DNA from: Agrococcus baldri
GTDB taxonomy: Bacteria; Actinomycetota; Actinomycetes; Actinomycetales; Microbacteriaceae
NCBI GenBank assembly: GCA_900114805.1
Contig: FOZN01000004.1
Span: 1-64,000 of the forward strand
Direction: 5' to 3'
Length of the DNA: 64,000 nt
The position numbers and the translations under genes are program-made. Of this stretch, positions 53,712-61,365 are shown piece after piece. The notes below the pieces were generated by a model. That model saw only the letters and a program-made list of their open reading frames with translations. It did not search any database and was not told the origin of the DNA. The first letter of the stretch is position 1, and every line of letters starts with the position of its first letter.

Positions 53712-54719
53712 ATGCCTGAGGGCCACTCCGTCCATCGCATCGCGCGCCAGTTCGGGGCGAACTTCGTCGGCCGCACGGCTGCGGTGACGAGCCCGCAGGG
53801 TCGCTTCGAGGTGGGCGCAGCCGAGCTCGACGGGCGGGAGGTCACCTCGTCGGAGGCGATCGGCAAGCACCTGCTGCTGGGCTTCGACGGCACAGCACGC
53901 ACGCCCGAGCGGGTGCTGCACGTCCACTTGGGCATCTACGGCGCCTGGGACTTCGCGGGCGCGATCTCGGTCGACCCGACCATCCTCGCCAGCCGAGCGG
54001 CGTTCGGTGCGGCCCGCATGGGCCAGACGGGCATGCGCGGCGCGGGCACCGACGGCGAGAACGAGGAGTCGATCGCCTCGATCGGCGCGCCGCGGCTGGC
54101 GCGCCTGCGGGCGGGTGAGCACGAGTCGCTCGGCGAGCCGGTCGAGTTTCCGCCGGAGCCGGTGGGGCAGGTGCGCGTGCGCATTCTCACCGAGACCGCG
54201 GTGGCGGATCTGCGTGGGCCGACTGTCTGCGAGGTGCTCGATCAGACGCAGGTGCGGGCGCTCGCCGAGCGGCTCGGCCCGGACCCCGAGGCGCCGACGG
54301 AGTCGAGGGCGAAGGCGGAGGCGCGGTTCGTCGAGCGCGCGTCGCGCTCGAACCAGTCGATCGGGCAGCTGCTGATGGACCAGTCGGTGGTCGCCGGCAT
54401 CGGCAACGTGTACCGGGCGGAGCTGCTGTTCCGAGCGCGCGTCGACCCGCATCGGCCGGGTAGCCGACTCACGAGCGATGAGCTTCGCGGCCTGTGGCGC
54501 GACTGGGTGAAGCTGCTGCGCATCGGCGTCGAGACGGGACAGATGCTCACGATCGACGGACTGCGCGGAGCGAAGCGGGCTGCGGCGCTCGCGAACCGTG
54601 CCGATCGGCACTGGGTGTACAAGCGCGAAGGGCTGCCGTGCCGCCGCTGCGGCACGCCGATCGCGCTCGAGACGATGCAGGGCCGCAAGCTCTACTGGTG
54701 CCCCGGCTGCCAGCTGTAG
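53712..54719 (+). CDS. Fpg/Nei-family DNA glycosylase
   Basis: A 335-residue base-excision glycosylase/AP lyase for oxidised pyrimidines or purines. The N-terminal PEGH (catalytic Pro2 and Glu3 once Met is removed) is the Nei2-type variant of PEG(L/P). QLLMDQSVVAGIGNVYRAE is the helix-two-turn-helix, and the C-terminal zinc finger has two CxxC pairs (CRRCGTPI, CPGCQL), with the protein ending straight after the finger. The central insert (residues 95-140) is longer than in E. coli Fpg. Matching M. tuberculosis Rv2464c (Nei2) in the same order supports the Nei2 name. Confidence 0.9.
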   Translation: MPEGHSVHRIARQFGANFVGRTAAVTSPQGRFEVGAAELDGREVTSSEAIGKHLLLGFDGTARTPERVLHVHLGIYGAWDFAGAISVDPTILASRAAFGAARMGQTGMRGAGTDGENEESIASIGAPRLARLRAGEHESLGEPVEFPPEPVGQVRVRILTETAVADLRGPTVCEVLDQTQVRALAERLGPDPEAPTESRAKAEARFVERASRSNQSIGQLLMDQSVVAGIGNVYRAELLFRARVDPHRPGSRLTSDELRGLWRDWVKLLRIGVETGQMLTIDGLRGAKRAAALANRADRHWVYKREGLPCRRCGTPIALETMQGRKLYWCPGCQL

Positions 54720-54769
54720 GTCGCCGTGCGCCGCGCGGCCGCTGGTCGGCTGTGCTCGTCGGGGCGGGA

Positions 54770-54815
54770 CAGCTCCAGCGGTAGCGGTGTCGGAGGAGGT
54801 CAGCTCCAGCGGTAG
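54770..54815. repeat. 15-bp direct repeat at a gene end
   Basis: CAGCTCCAGCGGTAG occurs at 54770-54784 and again at 54801-54815. The second copy encodes the last residues of the lipoprotein gene (YRW and Ser on the minus strand); the first lies just beyond its stop, so a small duplication has copied the gene end. Confidence 0.7.
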
Positions 54816-55477
54816 AGCCGAGCCGAGTCGAGGCCGCCCTCGGAGGGGCTGACGATCCACGCGCCCGTGCTCGCCGCGTCGTCGCGGATGGAGACGATCA
54901 CCTGCACCTGCTGGGATTCGCCCGGTGCGAACTCCCAGGTGCAGCCGAGATCGAGCGGTGCCGCCGCCACGGAGGCCGAGTTCTGGTCGGCGACCGGCCC
55001 GCCGTCGGGCTGATACCCGAAGGTCATGTCGTACATCGGGTGGGTGGTGATGACACCCACGTTCGCGATCTCGAGATCGAGCATCACGAAGCGCTCGCCG
55101 GCGCGCGGTGTCGCGGCGCCGCCGCTCGACTGGCAGCCGAACGTGGCGAGGCTGTCGGCGGGGTCGGTGGATCCGGTCGCGGTGATCTCCCACGTCGAGC
55201 CGCGGTCGGTGTGCACGGTGACGGTCTCGCCGTAGGCGAAGTCGCCCGGCGGCGTGGTCGGCACCGGCGGGTCGGTCGGCCCGTTCGTCGTCGGCGGGGG
55301 AGCGAGGTCGGTGAACACCGGTGAGGCGCTCGCGGGGATCGCGGGATCCTCCGGTGTCGTCGCCGGCATCGCGACGCAGGCGGCCAGGGTCAGCGCGACG
55401 GTCGCGGCCGCCACCAGCGCGGCACCGAGCCTGCTGGAGCCGCGGCCACGAGGGCGAGTGACGAGGCTGGACTGCAC
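54800..55477 (-). CDS. Lipoprotein with DUF4352-like domain
   Basis: A 225-residue secreted lipoprotein. The basic N-terminus and hydrophobic core end in the lipobox LTLAAC, so Cys is lipidated after LspA cleavage. A Pro/Thr-rich spacer (about residues 38-80, with PVPTTPPG) leads to a beta-rich domain with WEITATGSTDP, ERFVMLDLEIANVG and FAPGESQQVQVIVSI, the pattern of DUF4352 (telokin-like) domains. The function is unknown. GTG start with a TAGCGT box 6 nt upstream. It is alone between nei and the DUF222 gene. Confidence 0.8.
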   Translation of the reverse strand: MQSSLVTRPRGRGSSRLGAALVAAATVALTLAACVAMPATTPEDPAIPASASPVFTDLAPPPTTNGPTDPPVPTTPPGDFAYGETVTVHTDRGSTWEITATGSTDPADSLATFGCQSSGGAATPRAGERFVMLDLEIANVGVITTHPMYDMTFGYQPDGGPVADQNSASVAAAPLDLGCTWEFAPGESQQVQVIVSIRDDAASTGAWIVSPSEGGLDSARLYRWS

Positions 55478-55483
55478 GGGGTC

Positions 55484-55489
55484 ACGCTA
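55484..55489 (-). promoter_or_regulatory. -10 box of the lipoprotein gene (leaderless)
   Basis: TAGCGT on the minus strand, then GACCCC, then the GTG at 55477. Confidence 0.5.
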
Positions 55490-55537
55490 CCGGCAGCCGC
55501 TGTGAGGTCGAAGCGGCCACCACGGCGCGATTCGCTC

Positions 55538-57169
55538 TCAGAACGGGTTCGGGCCCAGCACCGGTACCGCCGGGGCGCCCAGCTCACCACCCCATTCGTA
55601 GGGAACGGTTGCGGGATCGGGCGGCGGCTCGGCCTGCCTCGCCGCGTGCGCGTCCTCGAGCCGTTGGAACAGCTCCCGCTGCCGGCTGCGCCGCTCGGAA
55701 CGGGTGAGGGGGACGGGTTTCGGTCTGCTGCGTGGCATGTCGGTGAAGACGGGCCCGGCTGGTTCGGGCACATCGTCGATGACGTGCCCGATGGGCGAGG
55801 TCCATCGCAGCACGCCGCCTGGTGTTTGTTCGACCTGCCAGCGGGTGTCGTGCTTGATGCCGTGATCGCTGCGGCACATGTGGGCGAGATTGCCGAGACT
55901 GGTGGGGCCGCCCTTGGCAGCGTCTCGCGTGTGGTCGAGATCGCCGGTGCGGGCGGGCAGTCCGCAGCCTGGCATCCGGCAACGGATGTCGCGCGCCTGC
56001 AGGATCCGCCGCTGCGCGGCGCTTGCCCGGTACGTGTCGACCGTCACCGCGACGCCGGTGACCGGGTCGGTGAAGAGTCTCTCCCAGACGGCGCTGCCGC
56101 CGGCGAGCCAGCGGGCGGTGTCGGCATCGACGAGCGTCTTCCCATCCAGCATGGCCGGGAACTGCAGCTCCCGCAGCGCGTCGCCGTCGCGGTACTCATC
56201 CTCGAGCAGCGTCGTCGCCGGGATGGTCACGGCCACGTGCGCCTTGATGGCGCTGATGCCGTGCACATCCTCCGGCACGACACCCGTGAGCAGCAGCTCC
56301 AGCAGCGCGTCGGTGCGGAACTGCTCGAACGTGCGCGGGTCGTCCTTGGTCTTCTTCTTCGCTGCCTGCGTGGCCCGATCGTGGGCTGCGGTCAGTTCGA
56401 GGATCGGCGCGTGCACGAGCAGGTCGCCCATGCCGTCACCGGCGTCGAACAGGTCGGTGCGGCGCTTCTGCCGGGCGGTGTCGTGCCGGATCTGCAGCGG
56501 CTCGGTGAGCACGTCGTTGACGATCTGCTTCGCCTTCGCGCCCAGCTGGCTGGTCGAGACGCGCTCGGCGACATCGACCAGCTCGGCCTCGACCCGCTCC
56601 CGCTCGCTCCTGGAGACCTCCTGGTCGAGTCGCAGCGGCTGCGTCTCGCGCTCGATGATCCGCAGGTGCCCCGTGGTGATGCGACCCGCGGCGGCGGCCT
56701 CGTGCGCGATCGGCAGCTGCGTGACGATCGCGTGCGCACGCGTCATCCTGTCGATGATGCTGCGCCGCGACACCCCCAGATCGACCGCGACCATCGCGGC
56801 CAGCTCCTTGCGGTTCGTCTCGGTGTCGCCGGGCAGGTCGATGGCGCGCTGCATGTGCGAGGCGAGCAGCACGCGCCGCTCGCCCTCGATGCGAGCGCTC
56901 TGCTGCTCGAGCGCCCGCATGCCTCCCACGAGCGCATCGTCGAGGCGGAACCGCTCGTCGAACGCCGATTCCGGCTCGGTCGGGGGCGGCGGGATCTGCT
57001 CGCCCGCCTCGACCTGCTCGGGCGTCATCGCCAGGAGCCGCTGTGTCCACTCCGCATCGAACGCATCGAGCTCGTCCTGCAGCGTCTCCGCCGACTTGCC
57101 GTGCGGATCGATGGCGCCAGCGCGGATCGCGGCGATGTAGCCCTCGCCATCGATGCCGCTGGTGTCCAT
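55538..57169 (-). CDS. DUF222 / HNH endonuclease domain protein
   Basis: A 543-residue protein of the DUF222 (13E12-type) family, present in many copies in actinobacterial genomes. The helical DUF222 part covers about residues 60-370; the HNH nuclease fold follows with CRMPGC, LDHTRDAAKGGPTSLGNLAHMC and RSDHGIKHDTRW, holding the Asp-His, Asn and His of the HNH core and a Cys pair for zinc. A basic tail ends it. The role is uncertain; the 13E12 family has been tied to mobile or repeated sequences. It is complete and shows no obvious decay. Next to it lies tRNA-Gly, but no integrase or att sites are seen. Confidence 0.85.
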   Translation of the reverse strand: MDTSGIDGEGYIAAIRAGAIDPHGKSAETLQDELDAFDAEWTQRLLAMTPEQVEAGEQIPPPPTEPESAFDERFRLDDALVGGMRALEQQSARIEGERRVLLASHMQRAIDLPGDTETNRKELAAMVAVDLGVSRRSIIDRMTRAHAIVTQLPIAHEAAAAGRITTGHLRIIERETQPLRLDQEVSRSERERVEAELVDVAERVSTSQLGAKAKQIVNDVLTEPLQIRHDTARQKRRTDLFDAGDGMGDLLVHAPILELTAAHDRATQAAKKKTKDDPRTFEQFRTDALLELLLTGVVPEDVHGISAIKAHVAVTIPATTLLEDEYRDGDALRELQFPAMLDGKTLVDADTARWLAGGSAVWERLFTDPVTGVAVTVDTYRASAAQRRILQARDIRCRMPGCGLPARTGDLDHTRDAAKGGPTSLGNLAHMCRSDHGIKHDTRWQVEQTPGGVLRWTSPIGHVIDDVPEPAGPVFTDMPRSRPKPVPLTRSERRSRQRELFQRLEDAHAARQAEPPPDPATVPYEWGGELGAPAVPVLGPNPF

Positions 57170-57280
57170 GCGCAGAGACTCTCACGGGCCACCGACATGG
57201 GAATGAAGATTCGAAGCGGGTGTGGAGAACTCGGTTCTGATCCACAGGCGCTGCTCGACCAGCGGCGAGACGGGGATCGG

Positions 57281-57351
57281 AGCGGGCGACGGGAATCGAA
57301 CCCGCGTAATCAGTTTGGAAGACTGAGGCTCTACCATTGAGCTACGCCCGC
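57281..57351 (-). tRNA. tRNA-Gly (anticodon TCC)
   Basis: A 71-nt cloverleaf on the minus strand. The acceptor stem GCGGGCG pairs with CGCCCGC; the D-stem is GCTC/GAGC; the anticodon stem TCAGT/ACTGA encloses the loop CTTCCAA with anticodon TCC; the T-arm is CGGGTTCGATTCCCG. CCA is not encoded. The 60 nt on either side to the next genes show no other structure. Confidence 0.96.
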
Positions 57352-57431
57352 GCGCCCCGAGCCGTGCAGCACGGGACTGGACGAATCTACCGCATCCGCG
57401 CCGACGCATCCGCACCCCGTGCCGCTCGGGC

Positions 57432-57437
57432 TACGCT
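57432..57437 (+). promoter_or_regulatory. -10 box of the GH1 gene (leaderless)
   Basis: TACGCT, then 6 nt, then the GTG at 57444; no Shine-Dalgarno sequence. Confidence 0.5.
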
Positions 57438-57443
57438 CGTGGC

Positions 57444-58895
57444 GTGCATCGAAGCATCCCCCACGACCTCATCCTCGGCGGCGCGACCGCCGCCTACCAG
57501 ATCGAGGGCGCCGCGGCCGAGGACGGCCGCCGCCCCAGCATCTGGGACGCGTTCGCGCGCGTTCCGGGCGCCGTGATCGACGGACACACCGGCGATGTCG
57601 CGTGCGACCACTACCACCGCATGCCGCAGGACGTGGCGCTCATGCGCGAGCTCGGCCTGCAGACCTACCGCTTCTCGACCAGCTGGGCGCGCGTGCGGCC
57701 CGACGGGGGAGCGCCCAACCCCAAGGGCATCGACTTCTACTCGCGGCTCGTCGACGAGCTGCTGGACGCCGAGATCCTGCCCTGGCTGACGCTCTACCAC
57801 TGGGACCTGCCGCAGGCGCTCGAGGAGCAGGGCGGCTGGACGAACCGCGACACCGCGCACCGCTTCGTCGACTACGCGCTCACCGTGCACGAGGCGCTCG
57901 GCGACCGGGTCACGAACTGGACCACCATGAACGAGCCCTGGTGCTCGTCATTCCTCTCCTACACCGCCGGCGCCCACGCGCCCGGACGGCAGAGCGTCGA
58001 GGCCGGGCTCCAGGCCGGCCATCACCTGCTGCTCGCCCACGGCATGGCCGTCACCGCGCTGCGCGAGGCCGGCGCCGAGCGGCTCGGCATCACCCTCAAC
58101 TTCCAGCCGGCCGAACCGGTCGACGCCACCAGCGCATCCGACCTCGAGGCCGCGCGGCGGCTGAACGACCAGTACAACCGCTTCTTCGTGCACCCGATCA
58201 TGCGCGCCGAGTACCCCGAGTCGCTGCTCGCCGACGTCGGCCACCTCGGGCTCGACGCGGTCGTGCAGCCCGGCGACCTCGAGACGATCGCGGCACCCAT
58301 CGACGTGCTGGGCGTCAACTACTACCACGACGACGTCGTCTCGTACGAGCCGCCGGCCGTGCCGGTGTTGCAGGATGCGCCGACCGACCGCCCGATCGCC
58401 AGCCCCTACCCGGCCGCCGAGGGTGTGCACGCGCACCCGCGCGACGTGCCGACCACGAACATGGGCTGGGAGGTGCGGCCGGCGGGCCTGACGACGCTGC
58501 TGCGCCACCTGCACGACGAGTACACGGGTGCCGCGGGCATCGAGCTGTGGGTGACCGAGAACGGCGCGGCCTACGACGACGAGGTCGTCTTCGACGCAGA
58601 CGGGGCGGATGCGTCCACGACGTCGACGACGGATGCGGCGGCCGGGCAGGCGCGCGTCCACGACACCGAGCGGGTCGAGTTCCTCCGCTCGCACGTCGGC
58701 GCCGTGCTCGACGCGATCGACGCCGGCGTGCCGGTCAAGGGCTACATGTACTGGTCGCTGCTCGACAACTACGAGTGGGCGTGGGGCTACCACAAGCGGT
58801 TCGGCATCGTGCGGGTCGACTACGAGACACAGGAGCGCACGGTGAAAGACTCGGGGCTCGAGCTGTCGCGCATGATCCGGGAGCGGACGCTCTAG
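57444..58895 (+). CDS. GH1 beta-glucosidase
   Basis: A 483-residue family 1 glycoside hydrolase that cleaves terminal beta-glucosides such as cellobiose by a retaining mechanism. The acid/base is Glu164 in TTMNEPWCS and the nucleophile Glu372 in LWVTENGAAYDD; the N-terminal LGGATAAYQIEGAAAEDGRRPSIWD is the GH1 signature (shown in part) and YRFSTSWARV follows. There is no signal peptide, so it acts in the cytoplasm and would need a sugar importer, which is not in the window. GTG start from a leaderless promoter. Its stop overlaps the stop of the converging membrane protein gene (shared CTAG). Confidence 0.94.
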   Translation: MHRSIPHDLILGGATAAYQIEGAAAEDGRRPSIWDAFARVPGAVIDGHTGDVACDHYHRMPQDVALMRELGLQTYRFSTSWARVRPDGGAPNPKGIDFYSRLVDELLDAEILPWLTLYHWDLPQALEEQGGWTNRDTAHRFVDYALTVHEALGDRVTNWTTMNEPWCSSFLSYTAGAHAPGRQSVEAGLQAGHHLLLAHGMAVTALREAGAERLGITLNFQPAEPVDATSASDLEAARRLNDQYNRFFVHPIMRAEYPESLLADVGHLGLDAVVQPGDLETIAAPIDVLGVNYYHDDVVSYEPPAVPVLQDAPTDRPIASPYPAAEGVHAHPRDVPTTNMGWEVRPAGLTTLLRHLHDEYTGAAGIELWVTENGAAYDDEVVFDADGADASTTSTTDAAAGQARVHDTERVEFLRSHVGAVLDAIDAGVPVKGYMYWSLLDNYEWAWGYHKRFGIVRVDYETQERTVKDSGLELSRMIRERTL

Positions 58896-59374
58896 CTGTC
58901 GACGCTGCCGCGGGTGCGCAGGGCGGTGTCGTGCGCCACCGCTCGGGCGATCACCGCGGTCGCGACGCCGACGATGACGGTCGACGGCACGAGGGCCCAT
59001 CCGGCGACGATGCCCTGCGCGAGCAGCGCCGTGATGCCGCCCCCGATGGCACCGAGCACCGCGAACACGAACAGATGGATCGCCTCGCTGGCGACGCGGC
59101 GGAGCGCGGTCGCGGCCGCGATCGCGACCGGTACGCCGTAGAGCGTGAGCATCGGCAGGCCGAGCAGGAAACCGCCGAAGACGCCCATGAGCGCCGCGGA
59201 CCCCCACATGATGACGCCGATGACGAGCGAGCCCACCAGCACGACGCCGGCGCCGATGAGCCAGCCGAACTTGATGTCGCCTGCCGTCCACTCGTGCTTC
59301 GCAGGGTCGCGCCAGCCGAACTGCGAACGGTCCGCCGATCGCGGCGGTAGTGGGGATCGATCAGGCGTCGTCAT
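58892..59374 (-). CDS. Small membrane protein, TetR-operon partner
   Basis: A 160-residue integral membrane protein that I do not recognise. The hydrophilic N-terminus (1-34, with FGWRDPAKHEWTAGD) is followed by about four helices at roughly residues 36-58, 60-82, 95-117 and 120-142, then a short polar tail. Gly and Ala abound in the helices. Its ATG lies inside the end of the TetR gene (14-nt overlap) with GAAGGAG at good spacing, so it is translated from the TetR transcript and is the best candidate for the regulated function. No transporter motif is seen. Confidence 0.7.
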   Translation of the reverse strand: MTTPDRSPLPPRSADRSQFGWRDPAKHEWTAGDIKFGWLIGAGVVLVGSLVIGVIMWGSAALMGVFGGFLLGLPMLTLYGVPVAIAAATALRRVASEAIHLFVFAVLGAIGGGITALLAQGIVAGWALVPSTVIVGVATAVIARAVAHDTALRTRGSVDS

Positions 59375-60065
59375 GGGATAGCTCCTTCGCTGCGGCGGTC
59401 AGCGCGAGGAGGTCGCGCACCTGTCGCCGCAGCAGCGGCACCGCGGTGACGCGGATCGCGCGATCGAGCATCGGCACCGCCTGCTCCACGAGCGCTCGGG
59501 TGCGACGCTGCTCGCGGCTGCGGTCGCTCGTCCACGCAAGCATCCCCGCCATCAGCAGCCCCCACAGCAGCTCGGGCAGCGCCTCGCGCAGCCGCCGGTC
59601 GGCGACCAGGTCGGAATCCTCGACGACGGTCGCGAAGAGGCGCAGCATCCGTTCGCGCGGTGCCCGCGTCTCATCGCCGAACGGGCTCACGGGGGAGTCG
59701 GGGGCGATCGCCTGGCCGATCGCCTCGGTCGCGACCCGATGGAACGGCGCGATCTCGTCGAGGGCGACGCGCATCACGATCCGGAGCCGGGCGGCGAAGA
59801 TTCGCACACCCGCGAGGTCGTCTGCCGCGCGCTGCTCGATGCGCGCCACGGTCTCGCCGTAGAGCTCGAGCAGCAGGTGCTCCTTGGAGGGCAGCGAGAG
59901 GTAGATGGTGCCGGGGGAGACCTCCGCCCGCTCGGCGATGCCGCGCATGGTCGTGGCGCGCCAGCCGTCCTCGCGCAGGGCATCGAACGCGACAGCACGG
60001 ATGCGTGCGGCCGTGCGCGCGCCCTTCGTGGGTGCAGGGGTGCCGTTGCTGCCGTGCGAGGTCAT
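59361..60065 (-). CDS. TetR-family transcriptional repressor
   Basis: A 234-residue TetR regulator. The N-terminal helix-turn-helix is at about residues 16-63: RIRAVAFDALREDGWRATTM, then RGIAERAEVSPGTIYLSLPSKEHLL. The C-terminal ligand domain is all helical and not diagnostic. A perfect 22-bp palindrome overlaps its own promoter, so it most likely represses itself and the downstream membrane protein until a ligand binds. The ATG lies 6 nt after a TATAGT -10 box; the leaderless start or the weak GGAG in between could serve translation. Confidence 0.92.
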   Translation of the reverse strand: MTSHGSNGTPAPTKGARTAARIRAVAFDALREDGWRATTMRGIAERAEVSPGTIYLSLPSKEHLLLELYGETVARIEQRAADDLAGVRIFAARLRIVMRVALDEIAPFHRVATEAIGQAIAPDSPVSPFGDETRAPRERMLRLFATVVEDSDLVADRRLREALPELLWGLLMAGMLAWTSDRSREQRRTRALVEQAVPMLDRAIRVTAVPLLRRQVRDLLALTAAAKELSHDDA

Positions 60066-60071
60066 GCTCCG

Positions 60072-60096
60072 ACTATAACTGAACGCGTTCAGTTAT
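60072..60096 (-). promoter_or_regulatory. TetR operator and -10 box
   Basis: ATAACTGAACG (60075-60085) and its exact reverse complement CGTTCAGTTAT (60086-60096) form a 22-bp perfect palindrome. On the minus strand its right-hand end runs into TATAGT (60072-60077), the -10 box of the TetR gene, 6 nt before the ATG. Binding here would block polymerase. It is one of the few AT-rich spots in the region. Confidence 0.85.
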
Positions 60097-60125
60097 GCGA
60101 TGGCCGTTGTGCGGGCTCCCGGACT

Positions 60126-60158
60126 CCCCAGATCGGCAGGTGAACCTGAGATCTGGGG
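60126..60158. other. Nested hairpin upstream of tRNA-Pro
   Basis: CCCCAGATC (60126-60134) pairs with GATCTGGGG (60150-60158), and inside it CAGGT (60137-60141) pairs with ACCTG (60144-60148). The two stems stack over a 2-nt loop with a small internal bulge. No T-run follows on either strand. It lies in the 190-bp space between the TetR promoter and tRNA-Pro, which holds no gene. Confidence 0.55.
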
Positions 60159-60256
60159 TTCCGCGGCGGATCAGGGGTCCGCGAAGCCAGCGGTCGCGCG
60201 GTCATCATGAGATCCTCGCGCCGGTAGACTCGCTAGCCGTACGGGAGCGATCCCTA

Positions 60257-60331
60257 CGGGGCGTAGCTCAGCTTGGCTAGAGCGCCCGCTTTGGGGGCGG
60301 GAGGTCGCAGGTTCGAATCCTGTCGCCCCGA
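60257..60331 (+). tRNA. tRNA-Pro (anticodon TGG)
   Basis: A 75-nt cloverleaf: acceptor CGGGGCG/CGCCCCG, D-stem GCTC/GAGC, anticodon stem CCCGC/GCGGG with loop TTTGGGG (anticodon TGG), and T-arm GCAGGTTCGAATCCTGT; A is the discriminator base and CCA is not encoded. TAGACT at 60225-60230 is a plausible -10 box. Confidence 0.96.
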
Positions 60332-60378
60332 CTCGAGTTTCAGTCGTCGGAGCCGACGGCCCTCGCCTCGCTGACACC

Positions 60379-61299
60379 TCAGCTGAGCCGCCGCTGCGCG
60401 ACCAGCACCACCGCGACGCCCGCCGCCGCGACCGCCATGCCGATCACGCCGAGCAGCGAGACCGGCACCCCGAAGACCAGCCAGACCCACAGCATCGTGG
60501 TCGGCGGCGTCAGGTAGAGCATCGTCGAGACGAAGGTCGCGCCGTGCGAGCGCGTCACCGTCACGTAGAGCACGTAGCCGCCCAGGCTCGACAGGCACAC
60601 GAGCCACACGATCGCGCCCCAGACGTCGAGCGACGTGGGCACCGCGGCCTGCCCCCGAACCAGCGCGACGAGCATGAAGGCGCCGCCGGCGACCACCGCC
60701 TGCATCAGCAGCGTCTGCAGCAGGTCGTCGTGCGCATGCCAGCGGCGCTGCAGCACGGTGCCGCTGCCGAGGCAGAGCACCCCGATCAGCGGCAGCGCGT
60801 ACGCCCACAGCGGCGCACCCGACAGCACGAGCTGCCCCGAGACGACGAGCGCGACGCCGGCGAACCCGGCCAGCATGCCCGACCACATCCACCCGTTGGC
60901 GCGCTCGCCCAGGAATCGGCCCGCGACCGTGGCGACGAGCATCGGCTGCAGTGCCGCGATCAGCGACGCGGTGCCGCCATCGACGCCGAAGCGCACGCCC
61001 TCGAAGATCATCAGCAGGTAGCCGAACTGGCTGAGCAGCGCGATGCCGCCCTGCCGCAGCCAGCTGCGCCACCGGGGCCAGCGGCGGCGAGCGATCAGCA
61101 TCGCCGCGACGAGCAGGCCTGACAGCACGGTGAACCGCCACGCGAGCACCGTGACGGGCTCGCCCTCGGCGCGCGCGGCCAGCTCGGCGCCGACGAAGCC
61201 CGAGCTCCACATGACCACCAGCCCGATCGAGGCGATGACGATCGCGATCGGGCCGAGGCGGGTTGAGCGCGCCGGCCGGTCGCTCACGGAATCAGACAC
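60379..61299 (-). CDS. EamA-family drug/metabolite transporter
   Basis: A 306-residue inner-membrane exporter of the DMT superfamily. Ten helices in two EamA repeats are visible, the first starting at about residue 20 (VIASIGLVVMWSSGFVGAEL) and the second half at about 165 (LPLIGVLCLGSGTVLQRRW). The WSSGFVGAELAAR block and the PPTTMLWVWLVFG helix are typical. The substrate is unknown; relatives export amino acids or other metabolites. GTG start with a CAGGAT box 6 nt upstream (61306-61311), so the mRNA is probably leaderless. Confidence 0.88.
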   Translation of the reverse strand: MSDSVSDRPARSTRLGPIAIVIASIGLVVMWSSGFVGAELAARAEGEPVTVLAWRFTVLSGLLVAAMLIARRRWPRWRSWLRQGGIALLSQFGYLLMIFEGVRFGVDGGTASLIAALQPMLVATVAGRFLGERANGWMWSGMLAGFAGVALVVSGQLVLSGAPLWAYALPLIGVLCLGSGTVLQRRWHAHDDLLQTLLMQAVVAGGAFMLVALVRGQAAVPTSLDVWGAIVWLVCLSSLGGYVLYVTVTRSHGATFVSTMLYLTPPTTMLWVWLVFGVPVSLLGVIGMAVAAAGVAVVLVAQRRLS

Positions 61300-61305
61300 C
61301 GTCCG

Positions 61306-61311
61306 ATCCTG
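61306..61311 (-). promoter_or_regulatory. -10 box of the EamA transporter (leaderless)
   Basis: CAGGAT on the minus strand, then 6 nt, then the GTG at 61299. Confidence 0.4.
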
Positions 61312-61365
61312 CCAGGTCGAGCGATCGCAGGCTCCGGCGCCCCGGGCACGAGGGCAGCGGATGCG

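Noticed and set aside
55538-57169. Homing endonuclease or intein mobile element
   Set aside because: The HNH motif is part of the common actinobacterial DUF222 family; no interrupted host gene or flanking repeats are seen.
57281-60331. Genomic island between the two tRNA genes
   Set aside because: There is no integrase, transposase or repeat of a tRNA 3' end, and base composition does not change.
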